Source of the DNA: Chitinophaga niastensis
Lineage (GTDB): Bacteria; Bacteroidota; Bacteroidia; Chitinophagales; Chitinophagaceae
Length of the DNA stretch: 64,000 bases
Direction of reading: 5' to 3'
NCBI RefSeq assembly: GCF_003014755.1
Contig: NZ_PYAW01000001.1
Location: 1,116,001-1,180,000, forward strand
Under the pieces are notes generated by a model. The model saw nothing but the letters and a program-made list of their open reading frames with translations. It did no database searches and was not told the origin of the DNA. Positions 19,511 to 27,537 of the stretch are shown here, piece by piece (positions within the stretch are counted from its first letter, which is position 1; each line of letters begins with the position of its first letter). Made by a program: the position numbers and the translations under genes.

Positions 19511-20482
19511 ATGAAGAAGGTTAAATATTTTTATAATACCCAAACATTAAAATACGAGAAGCTCGTAGTTTCCTTGCGGGTAAAGGTCCTGAGAATTCTC
19601 GGGTTTGTGTCGGCGGCTATCGTTACCGGGGCTATCTTTCTTTCTGTGGCCTACCGTGTGGTAGACTCTCCCAAGGAGAAGTCACTGCGCCGTGACCTGG
19701 AAGGAATGAAAGAAAAATATGACGCATTGCAGGGCCGCATGAAAGAGGTAAAAGGGAAACTGGCAGAGCTGGAAGACCGCGACAACGAAATTTATCGTGT
19801 AATTTTCGAAGCCTCTCCTATCCCCGATAGTACCCGCCTCGGTAAAATAAACCGGGATGAAGAAGCCGCTCAGCTGCAATCCTTTGCCAGCAGCGAAATC
19901 ATTGCTTCTACTGCAGTATTGCTGAAAGAACTGACCAACCGGGTTAAGTCACAGGAGAAATCCTATGATGAAATTGATAAGATGGTGAAGAACAAACAGC
20001 AGATGCTGGCATCTATTCCCGCCATCCAACCGGTATCCAATAAAGATCTTAAACATATTGCTTCTGGTTTTGGTTATCGTATTGATCCGATCTACAAAAC
20101 CATGAAATATCATGCCGGCCTCGACTTTGCCGCTCCCAGCGGCACACCCATCTACGCTACCGGCGACGGCAGGGTGGAAGATGCCAGCCTGAGTGATGTA
20201 GGCTATGGTAATCACGTGGTAATACAACATGGATATGGCTACAAAACCTTATACGGGCACATGTTGCGTATGAAAGTGAAAGCCGGCCAGGCAGTGAAAC
20301 GTGGTGATGTATTAGGCTGGGTAGGCAGTACCGGTAAATCTACCGGCCCGCATTGCCACTATGAGGTAATGAAGAATGGCGAAAAAGTAGATCCGGTATA
20401 TTTCTTCTTTAATGACCTTACACCTGAGCAATTTGACCGTATGTTGAAGATGGCCAGGTCCGGAAACCAGTCGTTCGACTAG
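19511..20482 (+). CDS. M23 family (LytM-type) peptidoglycan endopeptidase, membrane-anchored
   Basis: A 323-residue protein with a short cytoplasmic start, one membrane helix (about 26-47, ILGFVSAAIVTGAIFLSVAY), a periplasmic coiled coil (about 52-95) and a C-terminal LytM domain. The zinc-site residues are all present: His201 and Asp205 in YHAGLDFAAPSG, and the HxH pair His281/His283 in GPHCHYEV, with LYGHM between. It should therefore be an active D,D-endopeptidase cutting peptidoglycan cross-links, unlike EnvC/NlpD-type activators that lack these residues. The same layout is found in MepM-like proteins. The TAG stop is the first triplet of a TAGC-rich intergenic repeat. Confidence 0.93.
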   Translation: MKKVKYFYNTQTLKYEKLVVSLRVKVLRILGFVSAAIVTGAIFLSVAYRVVDSPKEKSLRRDLEGMKEKYDALQGRMKEVKGKLAELEDRDNEIYRVIFEASPIPDSTRLGKINRDEEAAQLQSFASSEIIASTAVLLKELTNRVKSQEKSYDEIDKMVKNKQQMLASIPAIQPVSNKDLKHIASGFGYRIDPIYKTMKYHAGLDFAAPSGTPIYATGDGRVEDASLSDVGYGNHVVIQHGYGYKTLYGHMLRMKVKAGQAVKRGDVLGWVGSTGKSTGPHCHYEVMKNGEKVDPVYFFFNDLTPEQFDRMLKMARSGNQSFD

Positions 20483-20578
20483 CTTTTAGCGCTTAGCTAT
20501 TAGCTTTTAGTGAGTTATAAGATTATCAAAAGTGAAAAACCGGGGCTAAAAACTTAAAGCTAAAGGCTAAAAGCTTAA
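20480..20578. repeat. TTAGC-type intergenic repeat, inverted pair
   Basis: The left part (20480-20510) repeats TAGCTTTTAGC and TTAGCTATTAGC; the right part (20544-20578) carries the complement (CTTAAAGCTAAAGGCTAAAA). The two can fold on each other imperfectly. The same kind of motif recurs at 30445-30478. It overlaps the stop codon of the M23 gene. Confidence 0.7.
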
Positions 20579-20622
20579 CTTCATCTTCGTAAAAGATATT
20601 TGTCACCTCGTTTTTTACTACG

Positions 20623-21135
20623 ATGCACCAGCTAGACCTTTTTTCGACACCTGGAACGCCGCATCCGGCTACGGATATCGTAACAGTGCCAGCTAAAGTA
20701 AAAGCCACAAAAAAGAAGGTAGTTGCCGCGGCACCTATGCCAGGTAAAAAGCGGGGGCGTAAATCATTGAAAGAGTTATCGGAGGATCCTGACCTGATTA
20801 TGGAGTTGGACAAATTAGTACTAGACAAGCAGTATTATTCAATCAGTGAAGTTGCAGCCATGTTTAAGGTGAATACTTCGCTTATTCGTTATTGGGAGAA
20901 TGAGTTTGATATACTACAACCCAAAAAGAACCGTAAAGGAGATCGCCTGTTCCGCCAGGAAGATATTCAACACCTGAAATTGATTTATCATTTACTCCGC
21001 GAAAGAAAGTATACAATAGAAGGCGCCAAACAAAAGTTGAAAGAAGATCATAAGCTGGCAGCCCGTAATTTCGAAATGGTACAAGCTTTGCTAAAGGTAC
21101 GGGGTTTCTTAACCGAACTGAAAGATCAATTATAA
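20623..21135 (+). CDS. MerR family transcriptional regulator
   Basis: A 170-residue DNA-binding protein. The first ~60 residues are Lys/Ala/Pro-rich with an AT-hook-like GKKRGRKS and look disordered. The MerR winged helix-turn-helix follows at about 70-140: YSISEVAAMFKVNTSLIRYW, then a wing with RLFRQEDIQHLKLIYHLL. The remaining C-terminal helix (about 30 residues) is too short for a ligand-binding domain, and there are no Cys residues for metal sensing. It thus resembles the small MerR proteins found next to M23 peptidase genes in Bacteroidota. Four bases separate it from the thioredoxin-fold gene downstream. Targets unknown. Confidence 0.9.
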   Translation: MHQLDLFSTPGTPHPATDIVTVPAKVKATKKKVVAAAPMPGKKRGRKSLKELSEDPDLIMELDKLVLDKQYYSISEVAAMFKVNTSLIRYWENEFDILQPKKNRKGDRLFRQEDIQHLKLIYHLLRERKYTIEGAKQKLKEDHKLAARNFEMVQALLKVRGFLTELKDQL

Positions 21136-21139
21136 AAAC

Positions 21140-21658
21140 ATGATTATGCATTTGAAAACATTACTATTGGGTGGCTGCTTGCTGTTCTCTTCTCTGGCCC
21201 GGGCACAGAGCGGAAGCGATGCCAAGGTACTGAAGGGTAAAGTAGAGATGAAGACACTGATGAATGACCCTTCCACTAGCTGGTTCTATAAAGGGGTGAA
21301 CGATTATCAGCCCAATGACAATATGCTCAATTATATCAAGGCTAATCGCTCCAACTTCAACCTGGTAGTGGTAATGGGCACATGGGATGAAACCAGCCGT
21401 CTGGTTGTTCCGCAGCTTTACAAAGTGATGATCACCGGTGGTAGCCCTGAAGAACAGGTGGTGATGTTTGGTGCAGACCAGAAATTACAAACAGATTCCC
21501 CTGTTGATTACAAAGTGAAGAAAGTACCTACCATCATTGTATTTAAGGATGGTAAGGAAGAAGGCCGGATCGTTGGAACTCCTAAAGAATCTATTGAGGG
21601 CGACTTGTCCCGCATTTTGCTGAGCAGCAGCAAGAAAGAGAAATCAGACAAGGAGTAA
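21140..21658 (+). CDS. Exported thioredoxin-fold protein lacking the CxxC motif
   Basis: A 172-residue exported protein (signal peptide to about residue 22, SLARAQ). The thioredoxin fold is shown by the strand NLVVVMGTWDETSR, the cis-proline segment KVPTIIVFKDGKEEGRIVG and the spacing between them. After the conserved Trp, where a redox Cys-x-x-Cys normally stands, the sequence is Asp-Glu-Thr-Ser, and the only Cys of the protein is in the signal peptide. It cannot act as a dithiol oxidoreductase; a binding or chaperone role is possible. The start may be 21140 or the Met at 21146. It is probably co-transcribed with the MerR gene. A long palindrome follows directly. Confidence 0.82.
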   Translation: MIMHLKTLLLGGCLLFSSLARAQSGSDAKVLKGKVEMKTLMNDPSTSWFYKGVNDYQPNDNMLNYIKANRSNFNLVVVMGTWDETSRLVVPQLYKVMITGGSPEEQVVMFGADQKLQTDSPVDYKVKKVPTIIVFKDGKEEGRIVGTPKESIEGDLSRILLSSSKKEKSDKE

Positions 21659-21669
21659 GTGTATTTTGT

Positions 21670-21885
21670 TTCGGCCTTCGGCCGATAAATTTTCTTGCTC
21701 AGGATTTTTCTGATTAAGATGATTTCACTGTTTTTTTATAAAGAAGATTAGCGAAGATAAAAGCGAAATTTCCGCTTCTGTCTTCGCTAATCTTTTTAAA
21801 TTATCTCAATAATATAAAAGTAATCGGGGTAATCTTCTTAATCAGAAAAAATCCTGGGCAAGAAAATCTCACGACCGAAGGTCGT
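21670..21885. repeat. Long nested palindromic intergenic repeat (element A)
   Basis: The whole gap between two convergent genes is one imperfect palindrome. Outer arms (21689-21725 with 21829-21866) carry ATTTTCTTGC-CAGGATTTTTCTGATTAAG. Inner arms (21741-21766 with 21773-21797) carry AAGATTAGCGAAGA. GC-rich mini-palindromes (CGGCCTTCGGCCG and CGACCGAAGGTCG) cap the two ends. The right cap lies inside the MscS gene and encodes its last four residues and stop. Inner and outer modules are shared with the element at 43246 and, in part, the one at 28044. Confidence 0.85.
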
Positions 21886-22972
21886 TTACGTTTACATTCG
21901 TTGAAGTAGTGGGGAGCTTCAACCCACGGGCTTCCAGCAATTTTATTACCCCCAGGTTAATCGTTTCACGCAGTGCTGTATACTGGCTACCGTCAATAAC
22001 GTAGGTGTTAAAGATGATCTGTATAACGTAGGTATCTTTCGTAAAATCATTCAGATTTACGATGAAGTTTTCCAGTACATCATGATTGGTTTTTAATAGT
22101 TGACGAACGTCCTGAAGAAACAACAGCAAGCTTTCTGCGGGCGTATCTGTGCCCAGTTCCAGCTTTAACGCCACCCGTTGCTGCGTGCGCAGCGAAAGAT
22201 TGTCCAGGATACTGTCTACCATCTTTTTGTTGGGTACAGTAACAAAAGTTTTTTCCAGTGTGCGGATGCGGGTGCTGCGCAGGCCTATCTTTTCAACAGT
22301 TCCCTGGTAAGCATCTACCTTAACGCTGTCGCCTACACGAAAAGGCTTGTCAAAGAAGATGATAAATGAACCAATGAGGTTTTCAATACTTTCTTTGGCA
22401 GCGAGGGCAAGGGCGGCAGCACCTATTCCAAGCCCCGCAACGATCTTCTCTACCAACCCGGTACCAAAAAGGATGCGTATGAACGCAATGGCACCCATAA
22501 TAAATACAATGGCCTTGAAAAAATCGCGGAAGAAAATAATGAACTGGTTGTCGGTTTTATCGGCAGACAATGCAGCTTTCTTTCCCAGTACCAGCGCAAT
22601 AAAATCAATCAGCCGCAACATAATCCAGATCACGCTCATGCTCAAAGCCAAACTGAGTAAGGTATTGGTAACATCCTGCAACGTGGCCTTTTCGTAAATA
22701 TGTACATTCAGTATACGCGGAAAGGTGAACCGGTCGATGGTCAGCATGAAAGTGATCAACAGGAAGAAGTACTCCAGTGGCCGCAGCAGCAGGTTTACAA
22801 AATCCTTTTGTTCAATTTGCGGCGACCAGTGTTTTACCAGCCGGAACAGAATGGCTGCCAGTCCTTTTGACACATATCTCTTAATAAAGGATACAAACAG
22901 TAAAACACCAATCAATACCAGGTAATCCCGTACGGGGTTGTCTAAAAATACTTTGTCTAAAAACTCATTCAT
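21869..22972 (-). CDS. MscS family mechanosensitive ion channel
   Basis: A 367-residue inner-membrane channel that releases solutes on osmotic down-shock. It has an N-terminal set of about four hydrophobic helices (from residue 15 to ~165). The pore-lining TM3 is rich in Gly and Ala (IVAGLGIGAAALALAAKES). The MscS beta domain follows (IIFFDKPFRVGDSVKVDAYQGTVEKIGLRSTRIRT; VTVPNKKMVDSILDN), then an alpha-beta C-terminus. It sits 10 bases after the amidohydrolase gene and is probably co-transcribed. The last residues Asp-Leu-Arg-Ser and the stop are made by the end of a palindromic repeat, so the natural C-terminus may have been replaced. Confidence 0.94.
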   Translation of the reverse strand: MNEFLDKVFLDNPVRDYLVLIGVLLFVSFIKRYVSKGLAAILFRLVKHWSPQIEQKDFVNLLLRPLEYFFLLITFMLTIDRFTFPRILNVHIYEKATLQDVTNTLLSLALSMSVIWIMLRLIDFIALVLGKKAALSADKTDNQFIIFFRDFFKAIVFIMGAIAFIRILFGTGLVEKIVAGLGIGAAALALAAKESIENLIGSFIIFFDKPFRVGDSVKVDAYQGTVEKIGLRSTRIRTLEKTFVTVPNKKMVDSILDNLSLRTQQRVALKLELGTDTPAESLLLFLQDVRQLLKTNHDVLENFIVNLNDFTKDTYVIQIIFNTYVIDGSQYTALRETINLGVIKLLEARGLKLPTTSTNVNVNDLRS

Positions 22973-22982
22973 AAAGTAACTG

Positions 22983-24128
22983 CTAAATTATTCTTTTGCT
23001 GTCCAGGTTAATCAATACTACGCCAGGTTTGCTACCGGGGTTAAAGCTACCATAAGTATCCTGGATGCCCAGGGCTTTTGCGCCGTTAAATGTAGCCCAT
23101 TGCAATATCTCTTCCAACGGAATTTCCGGAAAATGAGTACGAATGGTTTTTATTTCTTCCCAAACAGATAGTTGGTGGTTAGATGCCAGGCTATCTGTAC
23201 CCAGGGTGATATTACATTTCAATTGCCGGAATAAGTTAATATCAGGCAGCCGGTTTTCTATGTACAGATTGGCCAGTGGGCACAGGCACCACCAGGTTTC
23301 CAGCGGTTGTTGCTGTGCAAATTGGATATCCTGTGCAGTTGTATAAGTATTATGTACCAGCAACATTTTATTTGTGGAGAAGATGGGCAGATAAGCCTCC
23401 AGGCTATTGCTACCGGTGGCCTTGAATGCACTGATATCTATGCCGAAGTTGCTGTAGAAATCCAGGAATGCGCCTGTCTTATTATTATACAGGTCATTTT
23501 CGGCCGGGCATTCCTGGTTGTGAATGCTCACGGGCGTATTGTGTGGGGTGGCTGCCAGCATGCCAAACAGCGTTTTACTTACGGAGTACGGCGCATGGGG
23601 TACAATGGAGCACTGATGATGCGGGCCGTTAATATCCCGGAAGGCCTGTAATGTTTCCATGCTGTAGGTATAACGACTATTAGCACCGGCATCTACAAAG
23701 CCTATACATTCAATAAAAGAATGATAATAGAGCTTGCCCTGCTGCTTTTGTGCCAGGGTGGCCGTGCTGTTGCAGATGTCCCCCACTGCTGCGATGCCCG
23801 AATCCCACATATCCTGCTCCGCTTTGATGATGATGGCGGCCTGGTCGCCGTTACTATTATTCCGGGATTGCATCACCTGGGTTAGGAATGCCGGGAGGCC
23901 GGTTTTCTCGGGAATGGCACCTTTCATATGAGATAATTCCAGATGGCAATGTGTATTTACGAAACCCGGACACAAAATTCCATCCAGTTCCTGTACACCA
24001 TCTCCTGCAGCAGTTTCCGCTACAATGCCCGCCACTGCGCCATTCTCATCCAGAATTAGTACCTTTCCGGCGCCGAGCAAACGTTGCCCGTCAAATATAT
24101 CTTTCCCCTTTAATTTGATCTGTTTCAA
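22983..24128 (-). CDS. Metal-dependent amidohydrolase, cytosine-deaminase/TRZ-ATZ type
   Basis: A 381-residue amidohydrolase of the group that deaminates or hydrolyses nucleoside- or triazine-like compounds. The metal-site residues are in place: the HxH in FVNTHCHLELSH, His in VPHAPYSVS, His-Asn-Gln-Glu in SIHNQECPAE and the catalytic Asp in LGTDSLASNHQLSVW. The small beta-sandwich built from both ends is seen (start IKLKGKDIFDG; end GSKPGVVLINL). In many Bacteroidota such genes are named only amidohydrolase; a role in S-adenosyl or futalosine metabolism is possible but not supported by neighbours. Divergent from prfA, with the MscS gene downstream. Confidence 0.9.
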   Translation of the reverse strand: MKQIKLKGKDIFDGQRLLGAGKVLILDENGAVAGIVAETAAGDGVQELDGILCPGFVNTHCHLELSHMKGAIPEKTGLPAFLTQVMQSRNNSNGDQAAIIIKAEQDMWDSGIAAVGDICNSTATLAQKQQGKLYYHSFIECIGFVDAGANSRYTYSMETLQAFRDINGPHHQCSIVPHAPYSVSKTLFGMLAATPHNTPVSIHNQECPAENDLYNNKTGAFLDFYSNFGIDISAFKATGSNSLEAYLPIFSTNKMLLVHNTYTTAQDIQFAQQQPLETWWCLCPLANLYIENRLPDINLFRQLKCNITLGTDSLASNHQLSVWEEIKTIRTHFPEIPLEEILQWATFNGAKALGIQDTYGSFNPGSKPGVVLINLDSKRII

Positions 24129-24158
24129 TTACCTGGTGTTTAATTAAGTTAATGGTGT

Positions 24159-24166
24159 TAATTTTG
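24159..24166 (+). promoter_or_regulatory. -7 promoter box of prfA
   Basis: TAATTTTG, exact TAnnTTTG, giving a leader of about 55 bases to the ATG at 24228. The -33 region has no clear TTTG. Confidence 0.4.
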
Positions 24167-24227
24167 CATCCCGATTAGCAGTATCATATTCCGGTTGGGC
24201 AATGATACTCAAAAGTCAAATATAATT

Positions 24228-25292
24228 ATGATAGACAAACTGGAAGCTATAAAAGGTCGTTTCGAACAGGTATCGCTGGCGCTTACGAACCCGGCAGTGG
24301 TGAGCGATAACAAGAAGTTTGGTCAGCTCAGCAAGGAATACCGTCAGTTGGAAAAGATAGTGAAGGCATTTGATGCCTATCGAAAACTACTGGACAACAT
24401 TGCATTTAACAAGGAAGTGCTGGATAGTGGAGATGATGAAATGCGTGACCTGGCAAAGGGCGAAACGGAAGAACTGCAGGAGCAGAAGGCCGCTCAGGAA
24501 GAAGTGATCCGTAACCTGCTGATACCAAAAGATCCGCAGGATGAAAAGAACGCTATCCTGGAAATTCGCGCCGGTACCGGTGGCGATGAAGCCAGCCTCT
24601 TTGCAGGTGACTTGTTCCGTATGTATCTCCGCTATTGTGAGCTCAAAGGCTGGTCAACCAGTTTGTTGAGCGAAAACCCTGGTTCTGCCGGTGGTTACAA
24701 AGAAATAGTAATGGAAGTAAATGGTGATGATGTGTATGGTACCCTGAAGTTTGAGTCAGGTGTGCATCGTGTACAGCGTGTACCAGCCACAGAGGCCTCC
24801 GGCCGTGTGCATACTTCCGCTGCTACAGTAGCGGTACTGCCGGAAGCAGAAGAGGTGGATGTGGATGTAAGGGAAGCAGATATTAAAATGGATACATTCC
24901 GTTCTTCTGGTGCGGGTGGTCAGCATGTAAATAAAACGGAGTCGGCGGTGAGGCTTACGCACATTCCTACCGGTGTGGTAGTAGAGTGTCAGGAAGGCCG
25001 TAGCCAGCACTCTAACCGTGAGATCGCTATGAAAATGTTGCGTACGCGCATATACGAAGCTGCTGTACGCAAACATGAAGATGCTATTGCCTCCAAACGT
25101 AAGAGTCTTGTTTCTACCGGCGATCGTTCCGCTAAAATACGTACCTATAACTATCCGCAGGGACGTGTTACAGATCACCGTATCGGCATGACTGTGTACA
25201 ACATGGACGCTTTCATGAACGGAGAAATAAAAGATATGGTTGATGCCCTGCAATTTGCGGAAAACGCAGAGAAGCTGAAGCAGGGAAGCTAA
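24228..25292 (+). CDS. prfA: Peptide chain release factor 1
   Basis: A 354-residue release factor that reads UAA and UAG and frees the finished peptide. The GGQ loop is at residues 230-232 (SSGAGGQHVNKTESAVRLTH). The stop-codon recognition loop carries the RF1-type P-A-T (RVPATEASGRVHTSAA) rather than the S-P-F of RF2. The ATG at 24228 (MIDKLEAIKGRFEQ) gives the family's normal length; an in-frame TTG at 24195 would add 11 unlikely residues. Stand-alone gene, followed by a palindromic repeat that can act as a terminator. Confidence 0.98.
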   Translation: MIDKLEAIKGRFEQVSLALTNPAVVSDNKKFGQLSKEYRQLEKIVKAFDAYRKLLDNIAFNKEVLDSGDDEMRDLAKGETEELQEQKAAQEEVIRNLLIPKDPQDEKNAILEIRAGTGGDEASLFAGDLFRMYLRYCELKGWSTSLLSENPGSAGGYKEIVMEVNGDDVYGTLKFESGVHRVQRVPATEASGRVHTSAATVAVLPEAEEVDVDVREADIKMDTFRSSGAGGQHVNKTESAVRLTHIPTGVVVECQEGRSQHSNREIAMKMLRTRIYEAAVRKHEDAIASKRKSLVSTGDRSAKIRTYNYPQGRVTDHRIGMTVYNMDAFMNGEIKDMVDALQFAENAEKLKQGS

Positions 25293-25294
25293 GA

Positions 25295-25391
25295 TAATTA
25301 CGAATTACGGAGTAAAGGGTAGATAATAGCGGATAATCCCCGACTGTACCTCCCCTTTACTCCGTAATTCGTAATTAACAATTCGTAATTT
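25295..25391 (+). repeat. AATTCGTAATT-type inverted repeat, probable terminator of prfA
   Basis: AATTACGAATTACGGAGTAA (start of the left arm, 25295-25319) is perfectly complementary to 25353-25377, a 25-bp stem around a 33-base loop. A further half copy (AATTCGTAATT) then runs into eight T at 25388. The motif recurs at 30481, 32403, 33454 and 49097. Confidence 0.8.
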
Positions 25392-25512
25392 TTTTTATCC
25401 CCTTGCTTACTCTTACCAAATTATCCTACATTTAATTAGCGGTCACGGCTTAACGGGAAGCCGCCCCACAAGTGAATAAACAAATTTCTCCCCTTTAAAA
25501 ATCCATATCAAA

Positions 25513-26103
25513 ATGTTAGAGCAATTAATGGACCTCGTTCGGGAACATGCACAGGGTGCTGTTGTTAATAATCCTGATGTTCCTAATGAACACAATGAAG
25601 CCGTAATAGGCGCTGCTACTGAATCCATCGCATCCGGACTGCAGCAGGAACTGGCCAATGGTAACACAGAAGGAGTACTTGCTTTACTGAGCGGCAAAGC
25701 TGAAAATGGCACTACCGCTGATAATCCGGTAGTTGGAAATATCTCCAATAACCTGGTGGATACATTGCTGCAGAAATTTAACCTGGATAAGGGAGCAGCC
25801 ACCCAACTGGCCAGTTCTTTAATTCCAAGTGTGCTGGGTTCTTTGGTGCATAAAACCAATGATCCTTCCAATGGTAGCTTTAGCCTGGATGGCATTCTCA
25901 ATACGTTGACTGGTGGCTCCGCACAGGGTATTAATCTGCAGGGCATATTGGGCAGCCTGTCCGGTGGCCTCGATAAAAACAGAGATGGTAAAGTGGATCT
26001 GGAGGATTTAAAAAGCCTGTTGTCTAATGGTGCACAGCAGCAACAGCAAGCTGGTACCAATACCGGCGGTATTGGTGGATTATTGAAAAACCTTTTAGGT
26101 TAA
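25513..26103 (+). CDS. DUF937/YidB-like protein with an EF-hand-type calcium loop
   Basis: A 196-residue protein without signal peptide or membrane helix. It is rich in Gly, Asn, Leu and Ser, with repeated segments (GVLALLSGK; DTLLQKFNLDKGAATQLASS; GILNTLTGGS; GILGSLSGGLD) that resemble the DUF937 (YidB) family. Near the C-terminus (154-165) the run DKNRDGKVDLED places Asp, Asn, Asp, Asp and Asp at positions 1, 3, 5, 9 and 12 of an EF-hand or dockerin-type loop, so calcium binding is likely. A Gln-rich linker and a short Gly-rich tail follow. Function not known. Stand-alone gene between prfA and the OmpA lipoprotein. Confidence 0.8.
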   Translation: MLEQLMDLVREHAQGAVVNNPDVPNEHNEAVIGAATESIASGLQQELANGNTEGVLALLSGKAENGTTADNPVVGNISNNLVDTLLQKFNLDKGAATQLASSLIPSVLGSLVHKTNDPSNGSFSLDGILNTLTGGSAQGINLQGILGSLSGGLDKNRDGKVDLEDLKSLLSNGAQQQQQAGTNTGGIGGLLKNLLG

Positions 26104-26265
26104 TTATTCCCTTTTTACAAGGATTATTAATGCGCTTCCGCAATGAAGGCGGGCATTCTCATATGAGGCATAACCTATATGAGTTGTTTTGCTTTATATA
26201 TTTTTATTGCTTGTTTATTTGTATTAATCAATCTGTTGTGAATGGAAAATAGAATTGGCAAAATA

Positions 26266-26294
26266 TTTGTTTACAAGTTTTTCGATTAATTTTG
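26266..26294 (+). promoter_or_regulatory. Promoter of the OmpA-like lipoprotein gene
   Basis: TTTG at 26266-26269 and TAATTTTG at 26287-26294, 17 bases apart. The predicted transcription start near 26301 is about 40 bases before the ATG at 26341. Confidence 0.6.
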
Positions 26295-26340
26295 CCAATA
26301 AGATTAATTCTAAAAAACCTTCATGCTTAAATTTATTCTG

Positions 26341-27021
26341 ATGAAAAAAATCAATGTTCTGGTAGCTGTAGTTTTGTCTGCAACTATGTTGTTCAGTTGC
26401 AAAACCTGGCAGAGCGCAGACAATACTAAAAAAGGTGCTGTTATAGGTGTAGGTGGTGGTGCTGCCGCTGGTGCTATTATTGGCAAAGTGGCTGGTAACA
26501 CTGCATTAGGTGCTATCATTGGAGCTGCTTTAGGTGGTGCCGGTGGTGCTTTGATTGGTAAGAAAATGGATAAACAGGCACAGGAAATAAAAACAGTAGT
26601 ACCTAACGCAACTGTTGAACGTGTAGGTGAAGGTATCAACGTAACCTTTGACGCAGGTGTACTGTTTGGTTTTGATAAGTCAGATCTATCTGCCGTAGCG
26701 CAGGATAACATCAGACAACTGGCTACCATCCTGAACAAATATCCTGATACATATGTACGTGTAGAAGGTCACACTGATGATAAAGGAACAGATGCTTATA
26801 ATCTGGGTTTATCTGAAAGAAGAACAAACAGTGTAATGACTTATCTGAAAGCACAGGGTATTGCTGCTAATCGTATCCAGGGATTCTGGTATGGTAAATC
26901 TCAGCCTAAAGTGCCAAATGATTCAGATGCTAACCGTGCTATAAACCGCCGTTGTGAGTTCTCTATCTTTGCGAATGACAAGATGAAAACTGACGCGAAG
27001 AAAGAAGCAGGTCAACAGTAA
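26341..27021 (+). CDS. OmpA family lipoprotein with glycine-zipper domain
   Basis: A 226-residue outer-membrane lipoprotein that ties the membrane to peptidoglycan. The signal peptide ends in LFSC, followed by KTW. A glycine-zipper segment (about 33-80; GAVIGVGGGAAAGAIIG, GAAMGG-like repeats) is followed by the OmpA C-terminal domain (about 100-215) with the peptidoglycan-binding core VEGHTDDKGTDAYNLGLSER, including the conserved Asp and Arg. The ATG at 26341 is chosen over the one at 26323 because it opens directly on the signal peptide (MKKINVLVAVV). Stand-alone, with its own promoter and terminator. This layout is common among abundant Bacteroidota lipoproteins. Confidence 0.94.
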   Translation: MKKINVLVAVVLSATMLFSCKTWQSADNTKKGAVIGVGGGAAAGAIIGKVAGNTALGAIIGAALGGAGGALIGKKMDKQAQEIKTVVPNATVERVGEGINVTFDAGVLFGFDKSDLSAVAQDNIRQLATILNKYPDTYVRVEGHTDDKGTDAYNLGLSERRTNSVMTYLKAQGIAANRIQGFWYGKSQPKVPNDSDANRAINRRCEFSIFANDKMKTDAKKEAGQQ

Positions 27022-27064
27022 TAAAAATATTAGAAATAATTATTTCTCATAAGCAGATATACAT

Positions 27065-27092
27065 TCCCTCCTGGTTTCAGGAGGGATTTTTT
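27065..27092 (+). terminator. Rho-independent terminator of the OmpA gene
   Basis: TCCCTCCTG-GTTT-CAGGAGGGA forms a 9-bp stem followed by TTTTTTATTT. It touches the stop codon of the convergent VanZ-like gene. Confidence 0.92.
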
Positions 27093-27486
27093 ATTTATCA
27101 CGCTTGTTAAAGAATAAGTGGATAACGATCTTAAATACCCATACACCGGCGATAGCACCAAGGGTATCGGCTAATACGTCGTAGAGGTCGAAGCTGCGGT
27201 CTGTGGTCCAGTATTTCTGAATAAATTCTATACCCAGTCCGTAGGCTGCGGCCAGGAATACTATCAATAGTAAAGCGATATTGGTAATATGTTTTTTCTG
27301 CCAATAAATCCCCAGGCTCAGAAATAGTACAATACCCCCGAACATGCCGAAGTGTACTATTTTATCAAAATGTATTTTCTCTAAAAAAGAGCTAGAGGGA
27401 AAGTCTTTGCCGGGAAGCGTACACAAAACAAGAATCATAATGATCCAAAGTGCGGCCGGGATATAATATCTCCAGATTTTCAACAT
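27091..27486 (-). CDS. VanZ-like membrane protein
   Basis: A 131-residue inner-membrane protein with four hydrophobic helices. VanZ-type motifs are PGKDFP after helix 1, FDKIVHFGMFGGIVLFLS in helix 2, YGLGIEFIQKYW in helix 3 and SFDLYDVLADTLGAIAGV in helix 4. The role of stand-alone VanZ proteins is unclear; VanZ itself gives low teicoplanin resistance. The frame extends to an ATG at 27555, but that codon lies inside the terminator hairpin of gcvH, and an exact TAATTTTG box sits at 27493-27500. The start MLKIWRYYIPAALW at 27486 is therefore used. Confidence 0.85.
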   Translation of the reverse strand: MLKIWRYYIPAALWIIMILVLCTLPGKDFPSSSFLEKIHFDKIVHFGMFGGIVLFLSLGIYWQKKHITNIALLLIVFLAAAYGLGIEFIQKYWTTDRSFDLYDVLADTLGAIAGVWVFKIVIHLFFNKRDK

Positions 27487-27492
27487 CCTACA

Positions 27493-27500
27493 CAAAATTA
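27493..27500 (-). promoter_or_regulatory. -7 promoter box directly before the VanZ-like gene
   Basis: TAATTTTG on the minus strand ends 6 bases before the ATG at 27486, so the mRNA would start at or within a base or two of the start codon. A TTTA about 22 bases upstream could be a weak -33. Confidence 0.5.
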
Positions 27501-27537
27501 TAATAATTGCAATATGGTTTCCTAAAGTTGGGTCAGT

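Noticed and set aside
20480..20578. CRISPR-like array
   Set aside because: The repeats are short, irregular and inverted, without spacers of even length; no cas genes are present.
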